Source: Blautia schinkii DSM 10518
GTDB taxonomy: Bacteria > Bacillota > Clostridia > Lachnospirales > Lachnospiraceae
Length of the DNA: 64,000 nucleotides
Direction: 5' to 3'
Assembly (NCBI GenBank): GCA_000702025.1
Contig: JNKJ01000021.1
Span: 61,420 to 125,419 of the forward strand
Below the pieces are notes generated by a model, which was given only the letters and a program-made list of their open reading frames with translations, was not told where the DNA came from and ran no database searches. The position numbers and the translations under genes were made by a program. Shown here one piece after another: positions 18,194-26,235 of this stretch (positions are counted from its first letter, which is position 1; every line of letters begins with the position of its first letter).

Positions 18194-19150
18194 ATGAAGA
18201 AAAAGTTAGTATGTGTAATGCTTGCAGGAGTGATGGTGTTTGCCGGAGGTAACGTTGTTAGTGCGGATGAAGCAAAGACCATAGCAATTGTGCCTTGGGA
18301 CATGTCTCAAGCATTTGCGGCACAGTTTGCCCAAGTGGCTGCTGAAGGTATTGAGGAAAAAGGATGGAAAGCAGTTACCATGGACCCTAAAGGGGACTGG
18401 ACAACAGAGTTTACAATTATTGAAAATCTCATTACCCAGAAAGTAGACGGAATAATCTATACAGCCATTGACGCGGATGGAGCGAATGATGCGGTAGCCT
18501 TGTGTAAGGAGGCTGGTATTCCTATTGTGGGATATGACTGTCTTGCATCAGACGGCGTAGAAGATGCATCAGTCCGTTACGATGATTATAAAGGTGGAGA
18601 AATGGCAGCTGAGCAGGTAATGGAAGCTCTTGGTGGTAAAGAGGATGCTAAGATAATTATATATGAAGAAGAGCCCTCCATTGCATCCAGCGGATTGAGA
18701 GTCAAGGGATTCCGTGATTATCTTGATGAAAACTTCCCAAAGGTGGAGATAGTGGGAAATCGTTCCGCAGACAGGACGGCGGACGGATGTTATACTTGGG
18801 CAACTGATATGGTTACTACATACCCGGATGCGGATGCATTTTTCTGTTGGTGGAACGAATGTACCATGGCGACCTACAATGCTTTGCAGGATGCAGGTAA
18901 GACTGACATTTATGTGGTTGGCTATGATGCAATGAAGGAGCAGCAGGAGCTAATGAAATCAGTAGGAGAGGATTGTAAATTGTATGCAAGTCCAGGTATG
19001 TCTGCAGCAAAAATGGCAAATAAATGTGTGGAGTTTATGGGACAGATTTTTGATGGCTCCTATACAAGAAGCGGAGCGGATGATATTTATCAAATGACGC
19101 CAGAATTGCTAACAGTGCATAATGCAAAGGACTTTGATATTGACAAATAA
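18194..19150 (+). CDS. Ribose-type periplasmic-binding-like protein, paralogue 1
   Basis: 318 residues. Signal peptide MKKKLVCVMLAGVMVFAGGNVVSADE is followed by a PBP1-type binding fold: TIAIVPWDMSQAFAAQFAQV, KVDGIIYTAIDADGANDAV and DIYVVGYDAMKEQQELM. The N-terminal Cys is inside the hydrophobic core, not in a lipobox, so the product would be released rather than lipid-anchored. A close paralogue is encoded at 22492-23451 in the same operon, sharing long blocks such as VDGIIYTAID and VRYDDYKGGEMAA. Two binding proteins for one transporter suggest two related ligands. The GTG nine bases upstream is a poorer start. Confidence 0.9.
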   Translation: MKKKLVCVMLAGVMVFAGGNVVSADEAKTIAIVPWDMSQAFAAQFAQVAAEGIEEKGWKAVTMDPKGDWTTEFTIIENLITQKVDGIIYTAIDADGANDAVALCKEAGIPIVGYDCLASDGVEDASVRYDDYKGGEMAAEQVMEALGGKEDAKIIIYEEEPSIASSGLRVKGFRDYLDENFPKVEIVGNRSADRTADGCYTWATDMVTTYPDADAFFCWWNECTMATYNALQDAGKTDIYVVGYDAMKEQQELMKSVGEDCKLYASPGMSAAKMANKCVEFMGQIFDGSYTRSGADDIYQMTPELLTVHNAKDFDIDK

Positions 19151-19173
19151 TAGCATGCAAAGGAGAACCTACA

Positions 19174-20067
19174 ATGATTATTGATTCACATATGCATTTG
19201 ATAAATTCTAAATGCTTTGACAAGCCTACTTATGATGCATTGGGACAGTCTATTCCTCATGATACAGATATTAACCAGCTTGTAAATTGGATGAGGGATG
19301 CTGGCATTGAAAAATGTGTGTGTATGGGACAGGATATGCACAGAATCTGGAATTCTGAATTTGGTGAGATTGCCGTTGAGGAAGCTTATAAAAAGTATCC
19401 AGACTTTTTCATTCCATTCTGTAGTGTTGAGCCAATTGACAGCGTGGGCAGATTTAATCAGGAAAATTATGATTATGTTGTAGATAGGGTATCTAATTAC
19501 GGTTATAGGGGGGTTTTATTTACTCCTCCATATGGACAGTTTAACTCAAATGACAGAGCGATGTATCCGTTCTATGAGTTTGCCCAAAAGCAGAGAATTG
19601 TGGTGCAGTATCATCATTCTGCAGCGGGAGGTCCTACCGTGCTGGCACATACAAAATACGCAAAAATGGAGAATCTTAATGATGTGACCTTTGATTTTCC
19701 GGATATGAAAATCGTAGTAGAGCATATTGGCTATCCGTTCAGTGAGTATTTATTTACTATGATGGTGAACGATAAAAACCTGTGGACAGACCTGGCAATG
19801 TTATATAAACGCCCGTTGTGGATGACCTGGAATCTAGTGCTGGCTAAGGAAATGGGTGTGGTTGATAGAATTATGTTTGCATCTGATTTTGTGGCGGCTG
19901 ATAATGATCTTTTCTCAGATAATCCTACTAAGGATTTGTTGGAATGGATTGATCTCATTCAAAACGGTATGAATAAAATCTGCAGACAGTCAGGATGGCC
20001 GGAGTTTACGGAAAAGGAAATCAGAGGTATACTTCACGATAATGCGGCGCGTCTCTATGAACTTTAG
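19174..20067 (+). CDS. Amidohydrolase-2-family metal-dependent hydrolase
   Basis: 297 residues. It starts MIIDSHMHL with the HxH metal motif; further TIM-barrel ligands are likely the His in VVQYHHSAAG and VEHIGYPF, and the Asp in IMFASDF. This fits the amidohydrolase family PF04909, which cleaves lactones, amides or decarboxylates ring compounds. AAAGGAG is eight bases before the ATG. It follows the first binding-protein gene and precedes the ROK kinase, so it probably processes the imported compound. The reaction cannot be named. Confidence 0.82.
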   Translation: MIIDSHMHLINSKCFDKPTYDALGQSIPHDTDINQLVNWMRDAGIEKCVCMGQDMHRIWNSEFGEIAVEEAYKKYPDFFIPFCSVEPIDSVGRFNQENYDYVVDRVSNYGYRGVLFTPPYGQFNSNDRAMYPFYEFAQKQRIVVQYHHSAAGGPTVLAHTKYAKMENLNDVTFDFPDMKIVVEHIGYPFSEYLFTMMVNDKNLWTDLAMLYKRPLWMTWNLVLAKEMGVVDRIMFASDFVAADNDLFSDNPTKDLLEWIDLIQNGMNKICRQSGWPEFTEKEIRGILHDNAARLYEL

Positions 20068-20122
20068 AGATGGGAACATCGCTTGGAGAGAAAAGAATAA
20101 GCATCATATGGGTGGAGATGAA

Positions 20123-21067
20123 ATGAAAGTAGCTTTTGGTGTTGATATAGGTGGTACAAAAATTAAATTTGGGGCTTTTTCGCAAGAAGGTAGATTACTT
20201 GAGAAATGGTCAGAGACTACAGATTTGTCAGATTCAGGAAGGAAAATATTACCTGATGTTTCGAGGCAGATTAGAGAGTATATTAAGATTAAAAATATAA
20301 GAGAAGAGGACATTACGGGTATTGGTCTGGGTATACCCGGGCCGGTGGATAAAACAGGTTTTGTTAAGATATGTGTGAATCTTCATTGGAAAGAATTCAA
20401 CCCTGTGACAGAGCTTAAACATTTTTTCCCTAATGTGCGTATCGCCGCTGAAAATGATGCGAATGTGGCTGCTCTTGGTGAGTATTACAGGGGCGCTGGG
20501 AGAAACTGTGAAAGTATGATGCTCATTACTTTGGGAACCGGAGTAGGAGGGGGCATCATTATGAATGGTAAAGTCATCTGTGGCGCCCATGGACTTGCAG
20601 GAGAAATAGGACATATTGATAGTGGGATGAGCGAGATAGAAAAATGTAATTGCGGCAATACAGGCTGTATTGACCAGTTCGCATCTGCCACGGGAATAGT
20701 GCGTATTATGAAAAGCCTGCTGACGGAAAGCGGAGATGCAGGAGAAAACAATATCATGACTAAATTTACTGCAAGAGATGTCTGCATGCTGGCAAAGAAA
20801 GGGGATGTATTAGCAAACAGATGTATTGACATCTGCATGGGAGCCCTTGGAAAGGGACTTGCCTGTTTTTCCCATGCATTTGACCCGGAGGTCTTTGTTA
20901 TTGGAGGTGGTGTTGCACGGGCAGGAGAGTTGATAACGAATGCAATAAAGCGGTCTTATAACGAAAAACTGTTTCTGATTGATAAAGGTGCAGATATTAA
21001 ATTGGCGCAGCTTGGCAATGATGCAGGTATTACAGGTGCTTGTATGCTGGTATTAAACGGAGATTAA
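20123..21067 (+). CDS. ROK-family sugar kinase
   Basis: 314 residues. ATP-binding signature VAFGVDIGGTKIKFGAF at the N-terminus, the catalytic AENDANVAALGEYYRGAGR, and the ROK zinc motif GHIDSGMSEIEKCNCGNTGCIDQFAS with the CxCGxxGC pattern. Probable glucokinase or other hexose/N-acyl-hexosamine kinase acting on the imported sugar. Upstream in-frame ATGs are less likely; the one at 20123 begins directly at the fold and has GGTGGAG upstream. No DNA-binding domain is present, so it is a kinase, not a ROK repressor. Confidence 0.9.
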   Translation: MKVAFGVDIGGTKIKFGAFSQEGRLLEKWSETTDLSDSGRKILPDVSRQIREYIKIKNIREEDITGIGLGIPGPVDKTGFVKICVNLHWKEFNPVTELKHFFPNVRIAAENDANVAALGEYYRGAGRNCESMMLITLGTGVGGGIIMNGKVICGAHGLAGEIGHIDSGMSEIEKCNCGNTGCIDQFASATGIVRIMKSLLTESGDAGENNIMTKFTARDVCMLAKKGDVLANRCIDICMGALGKGLACFSHAFDPEVFVIGGGVARAGELITNAIKRSYNEKLFLIDKGADIKLAQLGNDAGITGACMLVLNGD

Positions 21068-21071
21068 AAAT

Positions 21072-22451
21072 ATGAATATTATCTATGACAAGGTGAGTAT
21101 GCCTGTAAAACATGAGAACTATGTTCCTGTTGATATTTCTGTGGAAACAATGAAAGAGCACCGTAAAAAGGTCTTAGCAAAAATAGAAGAGTATGGGCTG
21201 GATGTATTAGCGATTTATGCAGACAGAGAGCACGGGGCTAATTTTGCATTTCTAACAGGCTTTGAACCAAGATTTGAAGAAGCTATGCTGATGTTACATA
21301 AGGATGGTAGATGTTATCTGCTCTTGGGTAATGAGAATCTAAAGATGAGTAAATTCAGCTTCATACAGGGAGAAGTGATACATGTACCTCATTTTTCGCT
21401 TCCTTATCAGCCCATGGAGCCGACAATAAGCGTGCGTTCTTTAATATCACAGGCAGGAATCGGTGACGGAATGAAGGTAGGATGTGTAGGGTGGAAATTA
21501 TTTACCAGTATCTGTCCGGATGATAATAATCTGATGGAGATTCCTTATTTTATTATTGAGGCCATTAGAAATATAAATCCGAATGGAAGCTTATATAATG
21601 CAGCTTCAATTTTTCTTGATTCTAAATCGGGTTTACGAATCAAGGTAAATGCCAACGAAATAGCACATTATGAATTCGGAGCAGGGCTGGCATCTTCAAA
21701 AGTACTGGATGCTATTAATAGTGTTGATGTTGGAAAAACGGAGATGGATGTAGCTCAGGAGCTGTCGGTATATGGGCAGCCTGTCACAGTAACGACCATC
21801 TGTGCTTCAGGTGAACGGTTTGTTAATGCAGTGGTGTTTCCAAGGCATAAACGCATTGAATTGGGTGAACGTTTCTCAGTAACGCTCGGCCTTAGAGGCG
21901 GTCTTTCTTCAAGGACAGCTTATGTGGCACGAAACAGAGAGGACCTGCCTGAAACAGAGAGGGATTACATTGAAAAAGTGGTGATTCCCTACTATAGGGC
22001 CGCTGTTACATGGTATGAGACAGTAGGACTGGGGGTATCGTGTGAGAGGTTATATAAATTGATAGAGTCGGTTCTGCCAAAAACAATGTATCATTGGACA
22101 TTGAATCCCGGACACTATACCGGCGTTGATGAATGGACCTCATCACCAGTATATGAAGGTTCAGATGTAGTTCTGGAAAGCGGCATGCTCCTCCAGATGG
22201 ATATTATTCCTTCTGTTTCCGGATATGGTGGGACAGGGGCTGAGGATGGCGTGGCTCTGGCAGATGAAAAGCTGCGCGCAGAGATATGTGACCAATATCC
22301 TGAAGCTTGGAACCGTATAGTGGCTCGCAGGAGGTATATGAAGAATGTTCTTGGAATTGATCTTAAGGATGAGGTATTGCCGTTGAGTGATATTTGTGGA
22401 TATTTGCGCCCGTTGCTTTTGAATCATGAATATGCAATGAAAAAGAAATAA
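21072..22451 (+). CDS. M24 (creatinase/aminopeptidase P-like) protein with altered metal ligands
   Basis: 459 residues: a creatinase N-terminal domain (about 25-190, VLAIYADREHGANFAFLTGF) followed by a pita-bread M24 domain. In metallo-peptidases two Asp, one His and two Glu bind the metals. Here the region that should hold the two Asp reads VTLGLRGGLSSRTAYV with none, the His is kept (NPGHYTGVDEW), the first Glu appears as Asp (LLQMDIIPS) and the last Glu is kept (TGAEDGVAL). This pattern argues against a normal metallo-aminopeptidase and resembles creatinase-like, metal-free members. It starts four bases after the ROK stop. Confidence 0.8.
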   Translation: MNIIYDKVSMPVKHENYVPVDISVETMKEHRKKVLAKIEEYGLDVLAIYADREHGANFAFLTGFEPRFEEAMLMLHKDGRCYLLLGNENLKMSKFSFIQGEVIHVPHFSLPYQPMEPTISVRSLISQAGIGDGMKVGCVGWKLFTSICPDDNNLMEIPYFIIEAIRNINPNGSLYNAASIFLDSKSGLRIKVNANEIAHYEFGAGLASSKVLDAINSVDVGKTEMDVAQELSVYGQPVTVTTICASGERFVNAVVFPRHKRIELGERFSVTLGLRGGLSSRTAYVARNREDLPETERDYIEKVVIPYYRAAVTWYETVGLGVSCERLYKLIESVLPKTMYHWTLNPGHYTGVDEWTSSPVYEGSDVVLESGMLLQMDIIPSVSGYGGTGAEDGVALADEKLRAEICDQYPEAWNRIVARRRYMKNVLGIDLKDEVLPLSDICGYLRPLLLNHEYAMKKK

Positions 22452-22491
22452 TGGTTACATTTACATCTAATAGGAAAGGAGATGTAGTAGT

Positions 22492-23451
22492 ATGAAGAAA
22501 CGAATGATAGGTATTATTCTGGCGGGTTTGGTAATTGTTTTGGGAACGACAGGTGTTTGGGCTGGAGACGATGAAAAAACGATAGCTATTGTGCCGTGGA
22601 GTATGGCTGAGACATTCGCAGTGGATTTCAGCCACGAGGCACAGGAAGAAATTGAGGCGAATGGGTGGAAGGCTGTAATTATGGACCCTAAAGGCGATTG
22701 GGTTTCGGAATATACAATACTGGAAAATTTAATTACCCAGAATGTGGATGGAATTATTTATACAGCAATTGATTCTGACGGGGCAAATGATGTCATTGAA
22801 CGAGTTCAGGATGCAGGAATACCGATTGTGGGATATGACTGTCTCGCGTCGAAGGGTACGGAAGATGCGGCAGTCCGCTATGATGATTACAAAGGCGGAG
22901 AAATGGCAGCACAACAGGCCATGGAAGCTCTTAAAGGTAAAACAGATGCTAAGATTGTAGTGTTTGAGGATGACCCGTCCATATCATCAAGTACATTAAG
23001 GGTTAATGGGTTTGTCGACTACATCTCTGAGAATTACCCGGACGTTGAGATTGTGCTAAACCGTACACAAGATAAGACTTCGGACGGATGTTATATTTGG
23101 GCCACGGATATGATTACTGCTCATCCAGATACAGATGTATTTTTCTGCTATTGGGCCGAGTGTACAATGGCTACCTACAATGCACTTGAGGATGCTGGCA
23201 ATACAGAGGCTTTTATTATTGGATATGATGCTACAGAAGAACAGCAGGCGGTTATGAAAGCAGACGGAGTGGATTGCCGGCTTTATGCAAGCCCGGGAAT
23301 GTCGCCCACTAAGATGGCTAGTCAATGCGTTCAATTTATGGAAGATATCTATAATGGGGATTATAAGCGAAGCGGCCCTGAAGATATTTATGAGATGGAA
23401 CCTGTGCTTCTTACAGTACATAATGCACAGGAATTCAGTATAAATGATTGA
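22492..23451 (+). CDS. Ribose-type binding protein, paralogue 2
   Basis: 319 residues and clearly a duplicate of the protein at 18194: signal peptide MKKRMIGIILAGLVIVLG, then DEKTIAIVPWSMAETFAVDF, VDGIIYTAIDSDGANDV and VRYDDYKGGEMAAQQ. The last part (ECTMATYNALEDAG, LLTVHNAQEF) is also shared. Like its sibling it lacks a lipobox Cys. AAAGGAG is nine bases before the ATG. It closes the operon and is followed by a strong terminator. It may bind a ligand different from that of the first copy. Confidence 0.9.
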   Translation: MKKRMIGIILAGLVIVLGTTGVWAGDDEKTIAIVPWSMAETFAVDFSHEAQEEIEANGWKAVIMDPKGDWVSEYTILENLITQNVDGIIYTAIDSDGANDVIERVQDAGIPIVGYDCLASKGTEDAAVRYDDYKGGEMAAQQAMEALKGKTDAKIVVFEDDPSISSSTLRVNGFVDYISENYPDVEIVLNRTQDKTSDGCYIWATDMITAHPDTDVFFCYWAECTMATYNALEDAGNTEAFIIGYDATEEQQAVMKADGVDCRLYASPGMSPTKMASQCVQFMEDIYNGDYKRSGPEDIYEMEPVLLTVHNAQEFSIND

Positions 23452-23556
23452 GGTAGATTTAGGAGGATTGATTCAAGTGTTCTATTTGTGAATAAGTAAT
23501 TTCTTTATATAAACGCATACTACCTCAAGCCAGAACTTCGAAAACGTAATAGGTAT

Positions 23557-23588
23557 GAGCCGGGAAATAAGAGTGTATTTTCCGGCTC
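23557..23588 (+). terminator. Terminator of the ribose-type ABC operon
   Basis: GAGCCGGGAAATA pairs with TATTTTCCGGCTC (one G-U pair) around a short loop. It is followed by an AT-rich stretch. It ends the 15655-23451 unit. Confidence 0.7.
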
Positions 23589-23684
23589 ATTATTAATGTG
23601 TATTATCATTCTGGCCAGGATGTTATGATAGCAAAACAGTAGATATGAATTTTGCAGGCAGCACGATACAGGTAATAGTGCACG

Positions 23685-23951
23685 CTACACAAAGACATCA
23701 GCCGATATCCAATGTGGGGTGTCATCAGGGGTTACCTATTGAAACATTTCTCCACCTGCAATTTCTTTTAAGGCTCCGATTGCCGTATCATAATGAACCA
23801 CTTCTTCCTATAAGTGTTCCGTCACTCTTTGATAATCGGATTTATATACATCCTCATCAATAATCCTTTGTAAAAGGGATGGGATATCTCCCATCCTCTG
23901 CCAGGTGGTGAGATGAATTGCCCGCTTTTGGATATAAAGCTGCCATAACTG
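23685..23951 (-). pseudogene. Decayed reading frame with internal stops, family unknown
   Basis: Read on the minus strand there is a protein-like stretch LYIQKRAIHLTTWQRMGD, then PSLLQRIIDEDVYKSDYQ, interrupted by TAG after TEHL, then EEVVHYDTAIGALKEIAGG, a second TAG after EMFQ, and VTPDDTPHWISADVF. The amino-acid quality argues for a former gene; both internal stops are TAG. No start codon survives on its 5' side, where the IS605-type element begins. A 25-codon open piece beyond the element (25563-25637) may be its 5' end. I do not recognise the family. Confidence 0.4.
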
Positions 23952-24006
23952 TCATACAAATGGTTATTTTGCACATTTCTGTGCGGTTGTTTTTATAATT
24001 GACGAA

Positions 24007-24020
24007 AGAACAAATGTTCT
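24007..24020. promoter_or_regulatory. SOS (LexA/DinR)-type box at the left end of the insertion element
   Basis: AGAACAAATGTTCT contains GAAC-4-GTTC, the core of the Firmicute LexA operator. It lies between a TTGACG (23999-24004) and a TAAAAT (24021-24026), 16 bases apart, that would serve the transposase genes. LexA control is inferred from sequence only; the palindrome could instead be part of the left-end hairpin recognised by TnpA. Confidence 0.45.
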
Positions 24021-24091
24021 TAAAATTCTATACGAACTGTCAAAAATATGGTACAATGAAGTCAGTCGAAATGTTAAGGAGACTGATAGAT

Positions 24092-24364
24092 ATGAAGAGA
24101 CTGGATAATAATGCGCATTCAGTGTTTTTGTTGTATTATCATCTTATTCTGGTTGTGAAATACAGAAAGAAAGTTTTGGATGACCCGATTTCCAATCGGG
24201 CAAGAGAGATATTTGAACACATTGCACCGAATTATCACATCACACTGGAAGTTTGCCTGTTAAGCGCAGGCGGCGCACTGATAGAGGTGATCCGTGAATA
24301 TATTGAGACCAAGGGAGAGAAAAGGCATGAACATCGTATACAGGTTTCGGCTCTATCCCAATAA
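24092..24364 (+). pseudogene. tnpA: IS200/IS605 TnpA transposase with an internal deletion
   Basis: The remaining 90 residues are an N-terminal part (MKRLDNNAHSVFLLYYHLIL, VVKYRKKVLDD, PNYHITLEV) joined directly to the C-terminal part (CLLSAGGALIEVIREYIETK). A normal protein of this family has roughly 140-155 residues; the missing middle includes the HUH metal-binding motif needed for strand cleavage. The C-terminal helix keeps the catalytic Tyr (REYIETK), but the Gln four residues on is Lys. An AAGGAG precedes the ATG. The product cannot transpose the element. The reading frame remains open, so a short inactive protein may still be made. It overlaps the tnpB start. Confidence 0.8.
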
Positions 24365-25445
24365 GAGCCAGAGAGAATTGTTTTCCAAAACATTTGGCTG
24401 TGTCCGTTTCGTTTATAACCGGATGCTTGCAGAGAAGATGGAGTACTATAAAAGGACAGGGAAATCTTTAAAGGTTACACCTGCAAAATATAAGTCCGAA
24501 TTCCCGTGGCTTAAGGATGTGGACAGTCTGGCCCTGTGCAATGCGCAGCTGCACCTGCAGACTGCTTATCACAACTATTTCCGCGATCCATCCGTTGGAT
24601 TTCCGAAGTTCAAGTCCAAAAAGAGACCGGGCAGGAGCTATACGACAAACTGTGTCAATGGAAATATCACGCTGAAAGACGGAAAACTGAAGCTTCCAAA
24701 AGCCGGCTGGGTCCGGATAAAACAGCACAGAGAGATTGCAGATGCTCTATTACTTAAGGGGGCAACGGTGTGCATGGAGGCGGACGGGAAGTATTATGTT
24801 TCGCTGTTGTACGACTGTGAGGAACAGCCGGCTGCATCCGGGGCGGCGCGGACTGCGGTTGGTCTGGATTTTTCCATGAAAGAGTTATATGTTGCATCTA
24901 CAGGGGACCGGGGTGGATATCCTCGTTATTTCCGGGCATCCCAGAGGAAACTGGCAAGAGAACAACGAAAGCTGAGCCATTGTGAGAGAGGCAGTAACCG
25001 ATATAAAAAGCAGCAGAAAAAGGTAGCGCGTATCCATACGCATATAGGCCATCAGCGGAAAGATTATCTGCATAAGCAGTCCAGGAAGATAACCAATTCT
25101 TGTGACATCGTATGCATTGAAGATTTGGATATGAGGGCCATGGGCCGTGGGTTGGACTTTGGTAAAAGTGTGTCTGACAACGGATGGGGAATGTTTACAA
25201 ACTTCTTAGCGTACAAACTGGAGCGGGAAGGGAAGAGGCTGGTGTGTATCGGTCGCTGGTATCCCAGCTCCAAAACGTGCAGCAGATGTGGAAGAGTAAA
25301 AAAAGAACTGGGGTTAGGAGAACGGATATATCGCTGTGCATGTGGGAACCAAATGGACCGGGATGAAAATGCAGCGATCAATATACGCAGGGAAGGCCTG
25401 CGGATGCTGGGAATTGTGCCTGATATAGAAAGAAACGCATCCTAA
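24327..25445 (+). CDS. tnpB: TnpB, RNA-guided nuclease of an IS605-family element
   Basis: 372 residues, complete. N-terminal MNIVYRFRLYPNKSQRELF leads into the OrfB_IS605 helical domain. The RuvC-like catalytic residues are intact: Asp181 in VGLDFSMKELY, Glu265 in VCIEDLDM and the Asp of MDRDENAAINI near 344-346. A zinc ribbon is present (TCSRCG then CACG). TnpB uses an RNA from the element's right end to cut DNA next to a short target motif and helps the element persist. With TnpA broken, this copy can only persist in place or be moved in trans. AAAGG precedes the ATG, which overlaps the tnpA frame. Confidence 0.92.
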   Translation: MNIVYRFRLYPNKSQRELFSKTFGCVRFVYNRMLAEKMEYYKRTGKSLKVTPAKYKSEFPWLKDVDSLALCNAQLHLQTAYHNYFRDPSVGFPKFKSKKRPGRSYTTNCVNGNITLKDGKLKLPKAGWVRIKQHREIADALLLKGATVCMEADGKYYVSLLYDCEEQPAASGAARTAVGLDFSMKELYVASTGDRGGYPRYFRASQRKLAREQRKLSHCERGSNRYKKQQKKVARIHTHIGHQRKDYLHKQSRKITNSCDIVCIEDLDMRAMGRGLDFGKSVSDNGWGMFTNFLAYKLEREGKRLVCIGRWYPSSKTCSRCGRVKKELGLGERIYRCACGNQMDRDENAAINIRREGLRMLGIVPDIERNAS

Positions 25446-25560
25446 CAGATGCGAAAAAGAACCGTGGGACACACGGGGATAGCTCGTTTATGCTTTGCCC
25501 AATAGGGCAATCGACCGAGAAGCCCCCACTTCAAACGTAGTTAAGTGGTGGGAGTATGTC
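25440..25560 (+). ncRNA. Probable omegaRNA (reRNA) and right end of the element
   Basis: Directly after tnpB comes a GC-rich non-coding stretch that ends in a hairpin (CCCCCACTT paired with AAGTGGTGGG, 25524-25552) followed by GAGTATGTCAC. This is the layout of IS605-family right ends, where the TnpB guide scaffold ends at the element boundary and the next 15-20 bases of flanking DNA act as the guide. The boundary is near 25560-25562; the RNA's 5' end probably lies inside tnpB and cannot be fixed. Confidence 0.6.
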
Positions 25561-25562
25561 AC

Positions 25563-25637
25563 TTCGATCACCTTATCCTTTGAAAGCTGTGAGCCTGAAC
25601 GAAACATGTTCTGATCATTTTCGTATTTTTTCTCCAT
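25563..25637 (-). pseudogene. Possible 5' fragment of the gene split by the IS605-type element
   Basis: Minus-strand ATG at 25637 opens 25 codons (MEKKYENDQNMFRSGSQLSK, DKVIE) that run straight into the right end of the element. Orientation matches the decayed frame at 23685-23951 on the other side. No ribosome binding site is obvious, so this is a weak call. The rest of 25638-25816 holds no gene that I can see. Confidence 0.25.
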
Positions 25638-25816
25638 TGTCAAAATGTCATGGGAGGGGCTGCCGAAATGTTAGAAGTCAAACATTCTAGCATTCTATAT
25701 GGTTTTAGAAGAGGAAACCAAACTGACCTTTTTTAAAAAAGCAGCACGCAAAAGCAATTCATACTCTTTATCCCCCGTGCATACACTGTAAAAACAGCGT
25801 CTTCGGAGGCTTATCC

Positions 25817-26083
25817 TTGAAAGATTATATCGAAGAGCGGGCAGTGGAGATTGCCAATTATATTATTGAGACGAAAGCAACTGTGAGGCAGACGGCAAAG
25901 AAATTTGGGATTTCTAAGTCAACGGTACATAAGGACGTAACCGAGCGTCTGGCTCAGCTTAATCCGGCGCTTGCCGGCCAGGCACGTGCGGTTCTGGACG
26001 TGAACAAGCAGGAGCGTCACATCCGCGGCGGACTTGCCACCAGGAAGAAATATCTGGAGAAGGAGGGGCGGCCGGAGAATTGA
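25817..26083 (+). CDS. spoIIID: Sporulation transcription factor SpoIIID
   Basis: 88 residues: MKDYIEERAVEIANYIIETKATVRQTAKKFGISKSTVHKDVTERL is the very conserved N-terminal helix-turn-helix of SpoIIID, and the basic tail RHIRGGLATRKKYLEKEGR is the second DNA contact. It activates and represses mother-cell genes in mid sporulation. Translation starts at TTG 25817, with GGAGG seven bases upstream; no ATG fits. It marks the organism as a spore former. A terminator follows at 26099. Confidence 0.95.
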   Translation: MKDYIEERAVEIANYIIETKATVRQTAKKFGISKSTVHKDVTERLAQLNPALAGQARAVLDVNKQERHIRGGLATRKKYLEKEGRPEN

Positions 26084-26098
26084 ATAGATGATTTGATG

Positions 26099-26132
26099 AA
26101 AGTGCATCTTCCGGAGAAGGTGCACTTTTTAT
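26099..26132 (+). terminator. Terminator after spoIIID
   Basis: AAGTGCATCTT and AAGGTGCACTT pair (one G-U) around CCGGAG and are followed by a T-run. Confidence 0.75.
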
Positions 26133-26141
26133 AATTACTCA

Positions 26142-26196
26142 TTGACAATACTGGATATTTCTGGTACACTAAAAACAGTAATAATTATTGTTATTA
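26142..26196 (+). promoter_or_regulatory. Catalase promoter with a PerR/Fur-like palindrome
   Basis: TTGACA (26142-26147), 17 bases, TACACT (26165-26170) make a good vegetative promoter. Right downstream lies TAATAATTATTGTTATTA (26179-26196), an AT-rich inverted repeat resembling the PerR box (TTATAATNATTATAA type). A repressor bound there would block the start of transcription, fitting peroxide induction. The PerR assignment is an inference from similarity and the target gene. Confidence 0.6.
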
Positions 26197-26235
26197 AAAT
26201 AGCACGGTGATAAGAACTCATGAAAGGAGTGTAAG

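Noticed and set aside
23685..23951. Amber codons read through as pyrrolysine
   Set aside because: Both internal stops are TAG, but no pyl genes are in the window and the frame also lacks a start; decay is simpler.
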